6,287 nt of DNA from an uncultured beta proteobacterium. GTDB taxonomy: Bacteria > Pseudomonadota > Gammaproteobacteria > Burkholderiales > Burkholderiaceae_C. Below are positions 1 to 5,633 of the stretch, piece after piece. The position numbers and the translations under genes are program-made. Under the pieces are notes generated by a model. That model was not told where the DNA came from. It searched no databases and saw nothing but the letters and a program-made list of their open reading frames with translations. The DNA is taken from NCBI GenBank assembly GCA_903870955.1, contig CAIQEX010000419.1, positions 1-6,287 on the forward strand, written 5' to 3'. Position 1 is the stretch's first letter; each line of letters begins with the position of its first letter.

Positions 1-306
1 CCCAATGTGTATGGCATCGATATGCCGACCAGCAGCGAACTCGTGGCACACAACCGCACGGTGGACGAGATCCGCGAAATCATTGGCTGTGACGCCCTGA
101 TTTATCAGGACGTGGATGCCATGAAAAAGGCCATCGGCTCTTTGAACAAAAACCTCGCCGGATTTGATGCCTCCTGCTTTGATGGCATTTACGTCACCGG
201 CGACATCACCGACGCCGATATTGCGCGCCTGGGTGCCAGCCGGGTGGGTGGAGCCGAGGGCATGGATGACAACTCGCGCCTGGCACTGCCCAACCACGAA
301 GACTGA
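1..306 (+). CDS. purF: Amidophosphoribosyltransferase, C-terminal fragment (5' end outside window)
   Basis: This is the last 101 residues of PurF, which transfers the glutamine amide to PRPP to make 5-phosphoribosylamine, the first committed step of purine synthesis in the cytosol. The reading frame is open from base 1 and ends at TGA 304-306. The visible part begins PNVYGIDMP and continues with TSSELVAHNRT and VDEIREIIGCD, which matches the phosphoribosyltransferase-domain end of proteobacterial PurF proteins as I remember them (E. coli has PNVYGIDMPSATELIAH). Further on, FDGIYVTGDI corresponds to the conserved stretch near the C-terminus. The N-terminal glutaminase domain with its catalytic Cys lies outside the window, so completeness cannot be judged. 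metZ starts 8 bases after the stop, and purF-metZ adjacency is familiar in Pseudomonas and betaproteobacteria, where cvpA often precedes purF. Confidence 0.95.
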   Translation, partial: PNVYGIDMPTSSELVAHNRTVDEIREIIGCDALIYQDVDAMKKAIGSLNKNLAGFDASCFDGIYVTGDITDADIARLGASRVGGAEGMDDNSRLALPNHED

Positions 307-314
307 TTCGTACC

Positions 315-1535
315 ATGACGCAAAAAAAATTACCATCGGACCTACGCCCAGAAACTCTGGCGTTGCGCACCGCGTTGGAGCCCAGCCAATACGGTGAAAA
401 CTCTGAAGCCCTGTTTTTGACCAGCAGCTTTTTGCAGCCCGATGCCGCCACTGCGGCGCGGCGCTTCGCCATGGAAGAGGAGGGCTACACCTACACGCGC
501 GTGGGCAACCCCACCGTCAGCAGCATGGAGTTGCGCCTGGCAGCGCTCGAAGGCACCGAGGCCGCTGTGGGCACAGCTACCGGAATGGCGGCGATCCTCT
601 TGTTGGGCATGGGAGTTTTACGTGCGGGTGACCATGTGATCTGCTCGCAGTCGGTGTTCGGCTCGACGATTCGGTTGTTCACGGGCGAGTTTGGCAAGTT
701 TGGAGTGGAGACGACCTATGTGCCGCAGTCCGATGTCGCGGCCTGGGCGGCGGCGGTCAAGCCCAACACCAAGTTGCTGTTTGCCGAGACGCCGACCAAT
801 CCGCTGACGGATGTTTGCGATATCCAGGCGTTGGCCGATATTGCCCACCAGGCCGGTGCCCTGCTGGCAGTAGACAACTGCTTCGCCACACCCATATTGC
901 AAAAGCCCACCCACCTGGGGGCAGACTTTGTTATTCACTCCGGTACCAAATATCTGGATGGCCAAGGCCGCGTGATGGCGGGTGCCATTTGCTGCAGCCA
1001 GAAGTTCAAGGACGAGGTCTTTTTGCCGATTACGCGCACGGCGGGGATGGTGCTGGCGCCGTTCAATGCCTGGGTGGTACTCAAGGGTATGGAGACCTTG
1101 GGAATCCGCATGCATGCGCATTGCGAGAATGCCTTGGCTTTGGCGAAGTGGCTGGAAGATCAACCCCAAGTAGCGCGCGTGTATTACCCGGGATTGCAGT
1201 CACATCCACAGAATGCGCTGGCCATGCGACAGCAGTCGGGCCTGGGTGGCCCGGTGGTGTCATTTGACGTTAAAGCTGCTGATCCCGAGGACGCGCGAAC
1301 CCGTGCCTTCCATGTCATCGACAGCACGCTGGTGTGTTCCATCACCACCAACCTGGGCGACACCAAAACCACCATCTGCCATCCGGCGACCACCTCGCAC
1401 GGTCGCCTGACCGAGGCGCAGCGCCAGGCGGCCGGCGTCGGGCAGGGCCTGATTCGTATGGCCGTTGGCCTTGACCACATTGAAGACTTGAAGACCGACT
1501 TGTTACGCGGTCTCAACAGCTTGAGCACACGTTAA
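315..1535 (+). CDS. metZ: O-succinylhomoserine sulfhydrylase
   Basis: This is a complete 406-residue PLP enzyme of the Cys/Met metabolism (cystathionine gamma-synthase) family, of normal length. MetZ condenses O-succinylhomoserine with sulfide to give homocysteine, bypassing cystathionine. Visible landmarks are YTYTRVGNPT (58-67, Tyr60 and Arg62 expected to contact the PLP phosphate of the partner subunit), TGMAA (89-93), AVDNCF with Asp187 expected to pair with the pyridine nitrogen, SGTKYLDG with Lys212 as the Schiff-base lysine, NLGD (346-349) and a C-terminal RMAVGLDHIEDL with Arg381 as a likely substrate-carboxylate ligand. Phe115 in SVFGST sits where cystathionine-forming relatives usually have Tyr, which favours the sulfhydrylase over MetB or MetC. 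The position after purF supports metZ. The ATG at 315 has no good Shine-Dalgarno and lies 8 bases after the purF stop, so coupling is likely. O-acetylhomoserine as substrate cannot be excluded from sequence alone. Confidence 0.93.
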   Translation: MTQKKLPSDLRPETLALRTALEPSQYGENSEALFLTSSFLQPDAATAARRFAMEEEGYTYTRVGNPTVSSMELRLAALEGTEAAVGTATGMAAILLLGMGVLRAGDHVICSQSVFGSTIRLFTGEFGKFGVETTYVPQSDVAAWAAAVKPNTKLLFAETPTNPLTDVCDIQALADIAHQAGALLAVDNCFATPILQKPTHLGADFVIHSGTKYLDGQGRVMAGAICCSQKFKDEVFLPITRTAGMVLAPFNAWVVLKGMETLGIRMHAHCENALALAKWLEDQPQVARVYYPGLQSHPQNALAMRQQSGLGGPVVSFDVKAADPEDARTRAFHVIDSTLVCSITTNLGDTKTTICHPATTSHGRLTEAQRQAAGVGQGLIRMAVGLDHIEDLKTDLLRGLNSLSTR

Positions 1536-1538
1536 TTT

Positions 1539-2942
1539 ATGACCACGACCACGACTTCTACCAAGACCCGCACCCGCTTCGCACCGTCTCCCACAGGTTT
1601 TATCCACCTGGGCAATATTCGCTCGGCACTGTACCCGTGGGCCTTCGCACGCTCAACCGGCGGCGACTTTATTCTGCGCATTGAAGACACCGACGTGGAG
1701 CGTTCCACGCAAGTGGCTGTGGACGTCATCATTGAAGGTATGTCCTGGTTGGGCTTGAACCACGACGAGGGTCCGTTCTACCAAATGCAGCGCATGGACC
1801 GCTACAAGGAAGTGCTGGCGGAGATGCAGGCCAAGGGACTTGTTTATCCCTGCTACATGTCCATGGCCGAGCTCGATGCGCTGCGCGAAAAGCAAATGGC
1901 CGCCAAGGAAAAACCACGCTATGACGGCACCTGGCGTCCCGAAGCAGGAAAAACTTTGCCCGCGATTCCCGAGGGTGTAAAGCCGGTGTTGCGTTTCAAA
2001 AATCCGCAGGGCGGGGTAGTCGCCTGGGACGACAAGGTCAAGGGACGGGTCGAATTCAGCAACGACGAACTGGACGACCTGGTGATCGCCCGACCCGACG
2101 GCACGCCGACCTACAACTTCTGTGTCGTGGTGGACGATATCGACATGGACATTACCCATGTCATTCGGGGCGACGACCACGTCAACAACACCCCGCGCCA
2201 GATCAACATCTTCCGCGCGCTGGGACAGGAGCCACCGGTTTATGCCCATCTGCCCACGGTGTTGAACGAGCAGGGCGAGAAGATGAGCAAGCGCAATGGC
2301 GCCAAGCCCGTCACCCAATACGCCGTTGAAGGCTATTTGCCGGACGCCATGGTGAACTATCTGGCACGCCTGGGCTGGAGCCACGGCGACGACGAAATCT
2401 TTTCGCGCGAGCAGTTTCTGCAATGGTTCAACCTCGATCACCTGGGGCGCAGCGCGGCGCAGTTTGACGAAGCCAAACTGCGCTGGGTTAACGCCCAGCA
2501 CATGAAGGCCATAGGTGGCGAAGCGCTGGCTCCGCTGGTTGCCGAGCAATTGACCAGGCGTGGTGTTGCGTCAGACGCGCGTCTGGCTCGACTGTGCGAT
2601 CTGTTGAAAGACCGCTGTGACACCACCGTGGCTTTAGCGGATTGGGTGTCACGCTTTTACGGTGACGTGCACCCTGAGCCTGAAATGCTGGTGCAGCACG
2701 TGACCGATGCGGTCAAGCCGGCATTGCAACTTCTTGCCACCAAGCTGGGTGATTGCGTGTGGGACAAGGCGTCTATCAGTGCAGTCATCAAAGAGGTTCT
2801 TGCGGAGTGTGGTCTGAAGATGCCGCAACTGGCAATGCCCGTGCGTGTACTGGTTTTGGGAACGCCGCAAACGCCCTCACTGGACGCCGTGCTTGAATTG
2901 CTCGAAAGAGAAAAAGTAATTGCCCGACTTGCCAAAAGCTGA
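1539..2942 (+). CDS. gltX: Glutamate--tRNA ligase
   Basis: This is a complete 467-residue class I aminoacyl-tRNA synthetase that charges tRNA-Glu with glutamate in the cytosol. The signature [14 protein letters not shown] lies at about residues 13-26, with HLGN (23-26) as the HIGH-type motif. The second signature, EKMSKR, is at 247-252. [10 protein letters not shown] (48-57) and [14 protein letters not shown] (208-221) are further conserved GluRS segments. The C-terminal part from about 310 onward is the anticodon-binding helical domain, ending in the usual [15 protein letters not shown] region. The zinc site known from E. coli GluRS is degenerate: Cys105 remains, but the partners are Met107, Trp132 and Pro134. 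The N-terminus has a Thr-rich run encoded by a repeated ACCACG. The start lies 3 bases after the metZ stop and lacks a visible Shine-Dalgarno. A discriminating versus non-discriminating enzyme cannot be distinguished here. Its 3' end carries the -35 box of the tRNA promoter. Confidence 0.97.
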   Translation: MTTTTTSTKTRTRFAPSPTGFIHLGNIRSALYPWAFARSTGGDFILRIEDTDVERSTQVAVDVIIEGMSWLGLNHDEGPFYQMQRMDRYKEVLAEMQAKGLVYPCYMSMAELDALREKQMAAKEKPRYDGTWRPEAGKTLPAIPEGVKPVLRFKNPQGGVVAWDDKVKGRVEFSNDELDDLVIARPDGTPTYNFCVVVDDIDMDITHVIRGDDHVNNTPRQINIFRALGQEPPVYAHLPTVLNEQGEKMSKRNGAKPVTQYAVEGYLPDAMVNYLARLGWSHGDDEIFSREQFLQWFNLDHLGRSAAQFDEAKLRWVNAQHMKAIGGEALAPLVAEQLTRRGVASDARLARLCDLLKDRCDTTVALADWVSRFYGDVHPEPEMLVQHVTDAVKPALQLLATKLGDCVWDKASISAVIKEVLAECGLKMPQLAMPVRVLVLGTPQTPSLDAVLELLEREKVIARLAKS

Positions 2943-2958
2943 TTTTTCCCGTTATAAT
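2929..2958 (+). promoter_or_regulatory. Sigma70-type promoter of the tRNA cluster
   Basis: The -35 box TTGCCA (2929-2934, 5 of 6 consensus) and a perfect -10 box TATAAT (2953-2958) are separated by 18 bases. The -35 box overlaps the last codons of gltX and its stop. The expected start site is near 2965. The bases after it (GGCTCGGG, 2963-2970) are GC-rich, which would fit stringent control as known for stable RNA promoters, though that regulation is inferred. The leader before tRNA-Ala would be about 60 bases. Confidence 0.82.
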
Positions 2959-2973
2959 TTGAGGCTCGGGAAA

Positions 2974-3027
2974 TGCAAAAACTTCGAAAAGGTTCTTGCA
3001 AAAATCGAAGGTAAGAGAGATTTTTTT
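2974..3027 (+). other. tRNA cluster leader with a short imperfect tandem repeat, hairpin and T7 tract
   Basis: TGCAAAAA occurs at 2974-2981 and again at 2997-3004, each followed within two bases by TCGAA, so the leader looks like an imperfect duplication of about 23 bases. CTTCGA (2982-2987) can pair with TCGAAG (3005-3010) to form a 6-bp stem. Seven T residues (3021-3027) directly precede the first base of tRNA-Ala. The leader is presumably removed by RNase P and other processing enzymes. No known regulatory RNA was recognised. Confidence 0.4.
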
Positions 3028-3103
<76 letters not shown>

Positions 3104-3154
3104 ATTTCTCGAGATGAAATTAGTTTTTCAGGTAACGTAAGTTCCAAGGATTAA

Positions 3155-3230
3155 GACCCCATCGTCTAGAGGCCTAGGACATCACCCTTTCACGGTGAGT
3201 ACCGGGGTTCGAATCCCCGTGGGGTCGCCA
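3155..3230 (+). tRNA. tRNA-Glu (anticodon TTC)
   Basis: This is a 76-base tRNA. The acceptor stem pairs GACCCCA with TGGGGTC, the discriminator is G, and CCA is encoded at 3228-3230. The anticodon stem is TCACC/GGTGA with loop CTTTCAC, placing TTC at 3189-3191. The T arm pairs CGGGG with CCCCG around TTCGAAT. The product is the substrate of the GltX encoded just upstream, and charged Glu-tRNA also feeds tetrapyrrole synthesis in this group of bacteria (family knowledge). It lies 51 bases after tRNA-Ala. That spacer holds only a weak 5-bp ATTTC/GAAAT hairpin (3104-3120). Confidence 0.98.
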
Positions 3231-3262
3231 GGTTTTGCAGCAATGCATAATAGGGCGCAAGT

Positions 3263-3316
3263 TGAAAACGGTCTTTCGCAAGAAAGATTCTTGGCTCGCA
3301 AGAGCGGAAGTTTTCA
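3263..3316 (+). other. Structured spacer RNA between tRNA-Glu and tRNA-Asp (predicted three-way junction)
   Basis: An outer 7-bp stem, TGAAAAC (3263-3269) with GTTTTCA (3310-3316), encloses two perfect hairpins. The first is TCTTTC-GCAA-GAAAGA (3272-3287) and the second is GCTC-GCAA-GAGC (3294-3305). Both loops are GCAA tetraloops, and the word TCGCAAGA recurs 20 bases apart (3276 and 3296). There is no T tract or ORF here. The element should be transcribed as part of the tRNA precursor. It may guide RNase processing or simply be a folded spacer. No known RNA family was recognised. Confidence 0.4.
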
Positions 3317-3322
3317 CTACCA

Positions 3323-3399
3323 GGAGTGGTAGTTCAGTTGGTTAGAATACCGGCCTGTCACGCCGGGGGTCGCGGGTTCGAGTCCCGTCCGCTCCGCCA
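3323..3399 (+). tRNA. tRNA-Asp (anticodon GTC)
   Basis: This is a 77-base tRNA very close to the E. coli tRNA-Asp as I remember it. The acceptor stem pairs GGAGTGG with CCGCTCC, with one T-G wobble at pair 5-68. The discriminator is G and CCA is encoded at 3397-3399. The anticodon stem is CCGGC/GCCGG with loop CTGTCAC, placing GTC at 3357-3359. The T arm pairs GCGGG with CCCGT (one wobble pair) around TTCGAGT. G34 is expected to be modified to queuosine in this tRNA (family knowledge). It is the last gene of the cluster, 8 bases before the terminator stem begins. Confidence 0.98.
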
Positions 3400-3406
3400 A
3401 AATTGG

Positions 3407-3438
3407 AAAGCCACCAGTCGAAAGACTGGTGGCTTTTT
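3407..3438 (+). terminator. Intrinsic terminator of the tRNA cluster
   Basis: There is a perfect 10-bp stem, GCCACCAGTC (3410-3419) with GACTGGTGGC (3424-3433), closed by a GAAA tetraloop and followed by five T residues (3434-3438). AAA before the stem extends the pairing into the T run. It begins 8 bases after the CCA of tRNA-Asp and ends the tRNA transcript. The upstream A residues give only a short T run on the other strand, so termination in the reverse direction would be weak. Confidence 0.93.
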
Positions 3439-3524
3439 CATTTGATTTCCCAAGTGCAGATTTCTTCAATCTGACTTCCAAAGCGAAACGCCTGCACGCT
3501 GTGCTTCCACCGGGTTAACAGTCA

Positions 3525-3551
3525 TTCGGTCCTCACGTCAGTGAGGCCGAA
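3525..3551 (-). terminator. Inverted repeat, possible terminator of the small - strand gene
   Basis: TTCGG-T-CCTCAC (3525-3536) pairs with GTGAGGCCGAA (3541-3551) around the loop GTCA, giving 11 base pairs with a single bulged T. It lies 6 bases beyond the stop codon of the - strand ORF at 3558-3779. There is no T tract on the far side in either direction, so it may be a factor-assisted terminator or an mRNA 3'-end stabiliser. Confidence 0.45.
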
Positions 3552-3557
3552 GGTCGC

Positions 3558-3779
3558 TCACTGCCCTTTTTTGGTGACGCTGGCAAACACGTCTATCGAG
3601 TCGCTTTCTGCCGGTGTGAGGGGTAGTTTGTCGGTCGTCTGGAAGTCCATGGGTGTGCTGTCCTGAAAGCCCATGGTGTCTGCCCAGGTCGCCCAGTCAC
3701 TCTCCTCGACTTCGCCAACGGGGATTGGTTCAAGCGGGTCGATGACGCGCTTTTTTGCTGGCTTGCTAAAAAAGTCCAT
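3558..3779 (-). CDS. Small acidic hypothetical protein (73 aa)
   Basis: I do not recognise this gene. From the ATG at 3779-3777 it encodes 73 residues beginning MDFFSKPAKKRV. A TTG two codons upstream would give 75. GAAAG six bases before the ATG could serve as a weak Shine-Dalgarno, which supports the ATG. After a basic start (KPAKKR, 6-11) the chain is acidic: 14 Asp/Glu against 7 Lys/Arg. It has 7 Pro, two Trp in DWATWAD (28-34), no Cys, no hydrophobic membrane segment and no signal peptide. It is probably cytosolic and partly disordered. It is read on its own, facing away from the chemoreceptor gene and towards the tRNA terminator. An inverted repeat just after the stop supports a real transcription unit. 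The composition looks protein-like rather than random, but no function can be assigned. Confidence 0.6.
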   Translation of the reverse strand: MDFFSKPAKKRVIDPLEPIPVGEVEESDWATWADTMGFQDSTPMDFQTTDKLPLTPAESDSIDVFASVTKKGQ

Positions 3780-4081
3780 TTCCAACTTTCATCTAGTTTT
3801 TATGCACAAGTATGTTTTAAATTTCTTGTGCGGAATAATTTACAGCAACTTTTGTGGCTGGAACGCTGAATGTCTTAAGCGATTTTGAAAATCGGGTAAT
3901 TTTTGGCACTTTGTCAAAATGGTATTTCTGAGCGCCTAAAACGGTGACAAGCGGAAGCCCGCAACTGCGACCCTGATCGTGCAGCTTTACCCGATATAGG
4001 AGCCTTGTATCAAGTCTTGTCTGGCAAGAAAATTGCGTTTCTACGAGCCCATAATGGAATGACAAAACTACGGGGTACGAC
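3780..4081. other. Intergenic region between divergent small ORF and chemoreceptor gene
   Basis: About 300 bases, AT-richer than the genes, with no credible coding sequence. It holds a perfect inverted repeat GCACAAG (3804-3810) / CTTGTGC (3825-3831), a palindrome CGATTTTGAAAATCG (3880-3894), and two small adjacent inverted repeats, CTTG-TAT-CAAG (4004-4014) and TCTTG-TCTGG-CAAGA (4015-4029). The word ACAAG/CTTGT occurs five times between 3806 and 4020. Both flanking genes must have their promoters here, but I found no -35/-10 pair good enough to call for either. No FliA-type flagellar promoter was seen. Confidence 0.5.
4072..4075 (+). promoter_or_regulatory. Ribosome binding site fixing the GTG start of the chemoreceptor gene
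   Basis: GGGG lies six bases before the GTG at 4082. The frame is closed upstream by TAA at 4052-4054, with no other start codon between. The next Met (residue 20) falls inside the first membrane helix, so GTG is the only sensible start. Confidence 0.65.
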
Positions 4082-5629
4082 GTGTTTAACAATTTGAGTA
4101 TCAAATCGCAAATCGGTTTCTCATTTGCCCTATTGACCATGGTGTTTGGAATCACGCTCTTGGTGGTCGGCGTGTTGCTGTCGCATCTCAGTGCCAACGT
4201 GGTTCAGATCGGTGCCGTTACGTTGCCCAATGTCCTGCTGGCTGATGAGATGGACCTGAGTCGCTCAGAGGTTCAACAGTTCTTGACCGATGTCTCAGCC
4301 ACCCACGATCCGGATGGTTACAAGGATGCCGAAGCTGCCGCCATCACATTCCATGCAGGCCTGCAAAAATTCCGCGACTACTACCGAAACGACCCGAAAA
4401 ATATCCAACGGCTCGAACAGATGGGGCAACACTTCGACAAGTTCTACGCCGTGGGCAAGTCCATGGCAGCGGCCTATGTCAACAAGGGCATGGATGCGGG
4501 CAACCTGTTGATGAAGGGATCGGGGCAGGATCCTGGCTTCGATGCCGAAAGCGAGGTCATCCGCGCGGAATTGCTTGCCTTTCGCAAGCAGCAGATCGAA
4601 GAAGCTTCTGACGTTTCCTCACAAGCCGTGGGTGCTGCTGCCCGCATGCGCACGGGAATGTGGGCCAGTGGACTGCTGGCAGTTGTGCTTTCTGGTGTCA
4701 TGGGCGTGCTCATCATCCGCTCTATCACTGCACCCATGTCGCAGGCGGTGGCGATTACCCATGCCGTTGCTTCAGGCGACTTGGGGCAGCCGATTGAGGT
4801 ATCTGGCAGCAATGAGCCAGCCATGCTGTTGCAGGCATTGAAGGATATGCAGCATCAACTGATTGCGGTGGTCTCCCGGGTTCGACAAGGTGCGGATGAT
4901 GTTGCGACTTCCAGTGCCGAGATTGCGGTCAGTGAGGCCAATCTGTCCCAGCGCACCGAAACCCAAGCGGCTTCATTGGAGCAGACCACCGCTGCCGTTC
5001 ATGATTTAAGCGAACGCATAAGGCAAAGTGCAGACAGTGCGAAACGGGCCAACCAACTGGCTTTGAGCACCTCCAATCTGGCAAGCAAAGGCGGCGGATT
5101 GGTCGTGCAGGTGGTGGACACCATGCGTGGCATCAATGAGTCCTCCCGCCGAATTGGCGACATCATTCAGGTGATTGATGGGATAGCCTTTCAAACCAAT
5201 ATCCTGGCCCTTAACGCGGCGGTGGAAGCGGCCCGTGCCGGGGAGCAGGGGCGCGGTTTTGCGGTGGTAGCCAGCGAAGTGCGTTCATTGGCAGGGCGAA
5301 GTGCGGCCGCGGCGCGTGAAATCAAGGCCTTGATCAGTACCAGCGTGGAACGGGTTGAAATCGGCACACAAATCGTGGATCAGGCCGGTGCCACCATGAC
5401 CGAGGTGGTCGCCGGTGTTCACCAGGTCACAGGCCTGATTGGTGAGATCAGCAGTGCAAGTGCCCAGCAGAGCGATGACGTGTCTCAACTTGGGGAAGCC
5501 GTGACGTTGATGGACCAAATGACACAACAAAATGCCCAACTGGTGGACGACATGGCGATGGCCGCGCGGAACCTGAAAGATCAGGCCGGCACGCTGGTGG
5601 AAACCGTCGCCGTCTTCAAACTTTCCTGA
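4082..5629 (+). CDS. Methyl-accepting chemotaxis protein
   Basis: This is a complete 515-residue transmembrane chemoreceptor that would signal through CheW and CheA to the flagellar motor or another Che output. It begins with GTG. Helix TM1 spans about 11-33, a periplasmic sensory part about 34-190, TM2 about 193-213, and a HAMP linker about 213-265 (ITAPMSQAV, then [10 protein letters not shown]). The cytoplasmic coiled coil follows, with an adaptation region around [17 protein letters not shown] (290-306). The highly conserved hairpin tip spans 365-400 ([20 protein letters not shown], then [15 protein letters not shown]). The periplasmic part, with [20 protein letters not shown] (64-83), is helical and 4HB-like; its ligand is unknown. 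The protein ends in VAVFKLS with no CheR-docking pentapeptide. No che or flagellar genes are adjacent, so it is a lone receptor gene here. The promoter was not recognised. caiD converges from the right with a 4-base gap. Confidence 0.96.
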   Translation: MFNNLSIKSQIGFSFALLTMVFGITLLVVGVLLSHLSANVVQIGAVTLPNVLLADEMDLSRSEVQQFLTDVSATHDPDGYKDAEAAAITFHAGLQKFRDYYRNDPKNIQRLEQMGQHFDKFYAVGKSMAAAYVNKGMDAGNLLMKGSGQDPGFDAESEVIRAELLAFRKQQIEEASDVSSQAVGAAARMRTGMWASGLLAVVLSGVMGVLIIRSITAPMSQAVAITHAVASGDLGQPIEVSGSNEPAMLLQALKDMQHQLIAVVSRVRQGADDVATSSAEIAVSEANLSQRTETQAASLEQTTAAVHDLSERIRQSADSAKRANQLALSTSNLASKGGGLVVQVVDTMRGINESSRRIGDIIQVIDGIAFQTNILALNAAVEAARAGEQGRGFAVVASEVRSLAGRSAAAAREIKALISTSVERVEIGTQIVDQAGATMTEVVAGVHQVTGLIGEISSASAQQSDDVSQLGEAVTLMDQMTQQNAQLVDDMAMAARNLKDQAGTLVETVAVFKLS

Positions 5630-5633
5630 ATGA

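Noticed and set aside
618..1169. 183-codon open frame on the - strand opposite metZ
   Set aside because: It lies wholly inside metZ, whose PLP motifs are intact, and its Arg-rich translation looks like an antisense artefact.
1653..2549. 298-codon open frame on the - strand opposite gltX
   Set aside because: It is a shadow of the unmistakable GltX frame. Its translation shows no recognisable motif and low-complexity Val/Ala/Gly content typical of antisense frames in GC-rich genes.
3323..3399. tRNA-Asp 3' end as a mobile-element attachment site
   Set aside because: No repeat of the tRNA 3' end and no integrase were seen in the window. The tRNA is followed directly by its own terminator.
3904..3920. 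TTGGCAC resembling the -24 half of a sigma54 promoter upstream of the chemoreceptor
   Set aside because: The -12 element at the required distance reads CAAAA instead of TTGCA, so the second half is missing.
3990..3997. CCCGATAT resembling the GCCGATAA -10 box of a FliA (sigma28) promoter
   Set aside because: The expected TAAA 15 bases upstream is absent (CCCT instead), and the -10 match is imperfect.
4050..4055. CATAAT as a -10 box for the chemoreceptor gene
   Set aside because: No acceptable -35 box lies 16-18 bases upstream; TTGCGT is only 11 bases away.
3817..4197. 126-codon open frame on the - strand covering the intergenic region and the chemoreceptor start
   Set aside because: It overlaps the start of a certain gene and carries no recognisable motif. 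The region behaves like regulatory DNA with palindromes and high AT content.
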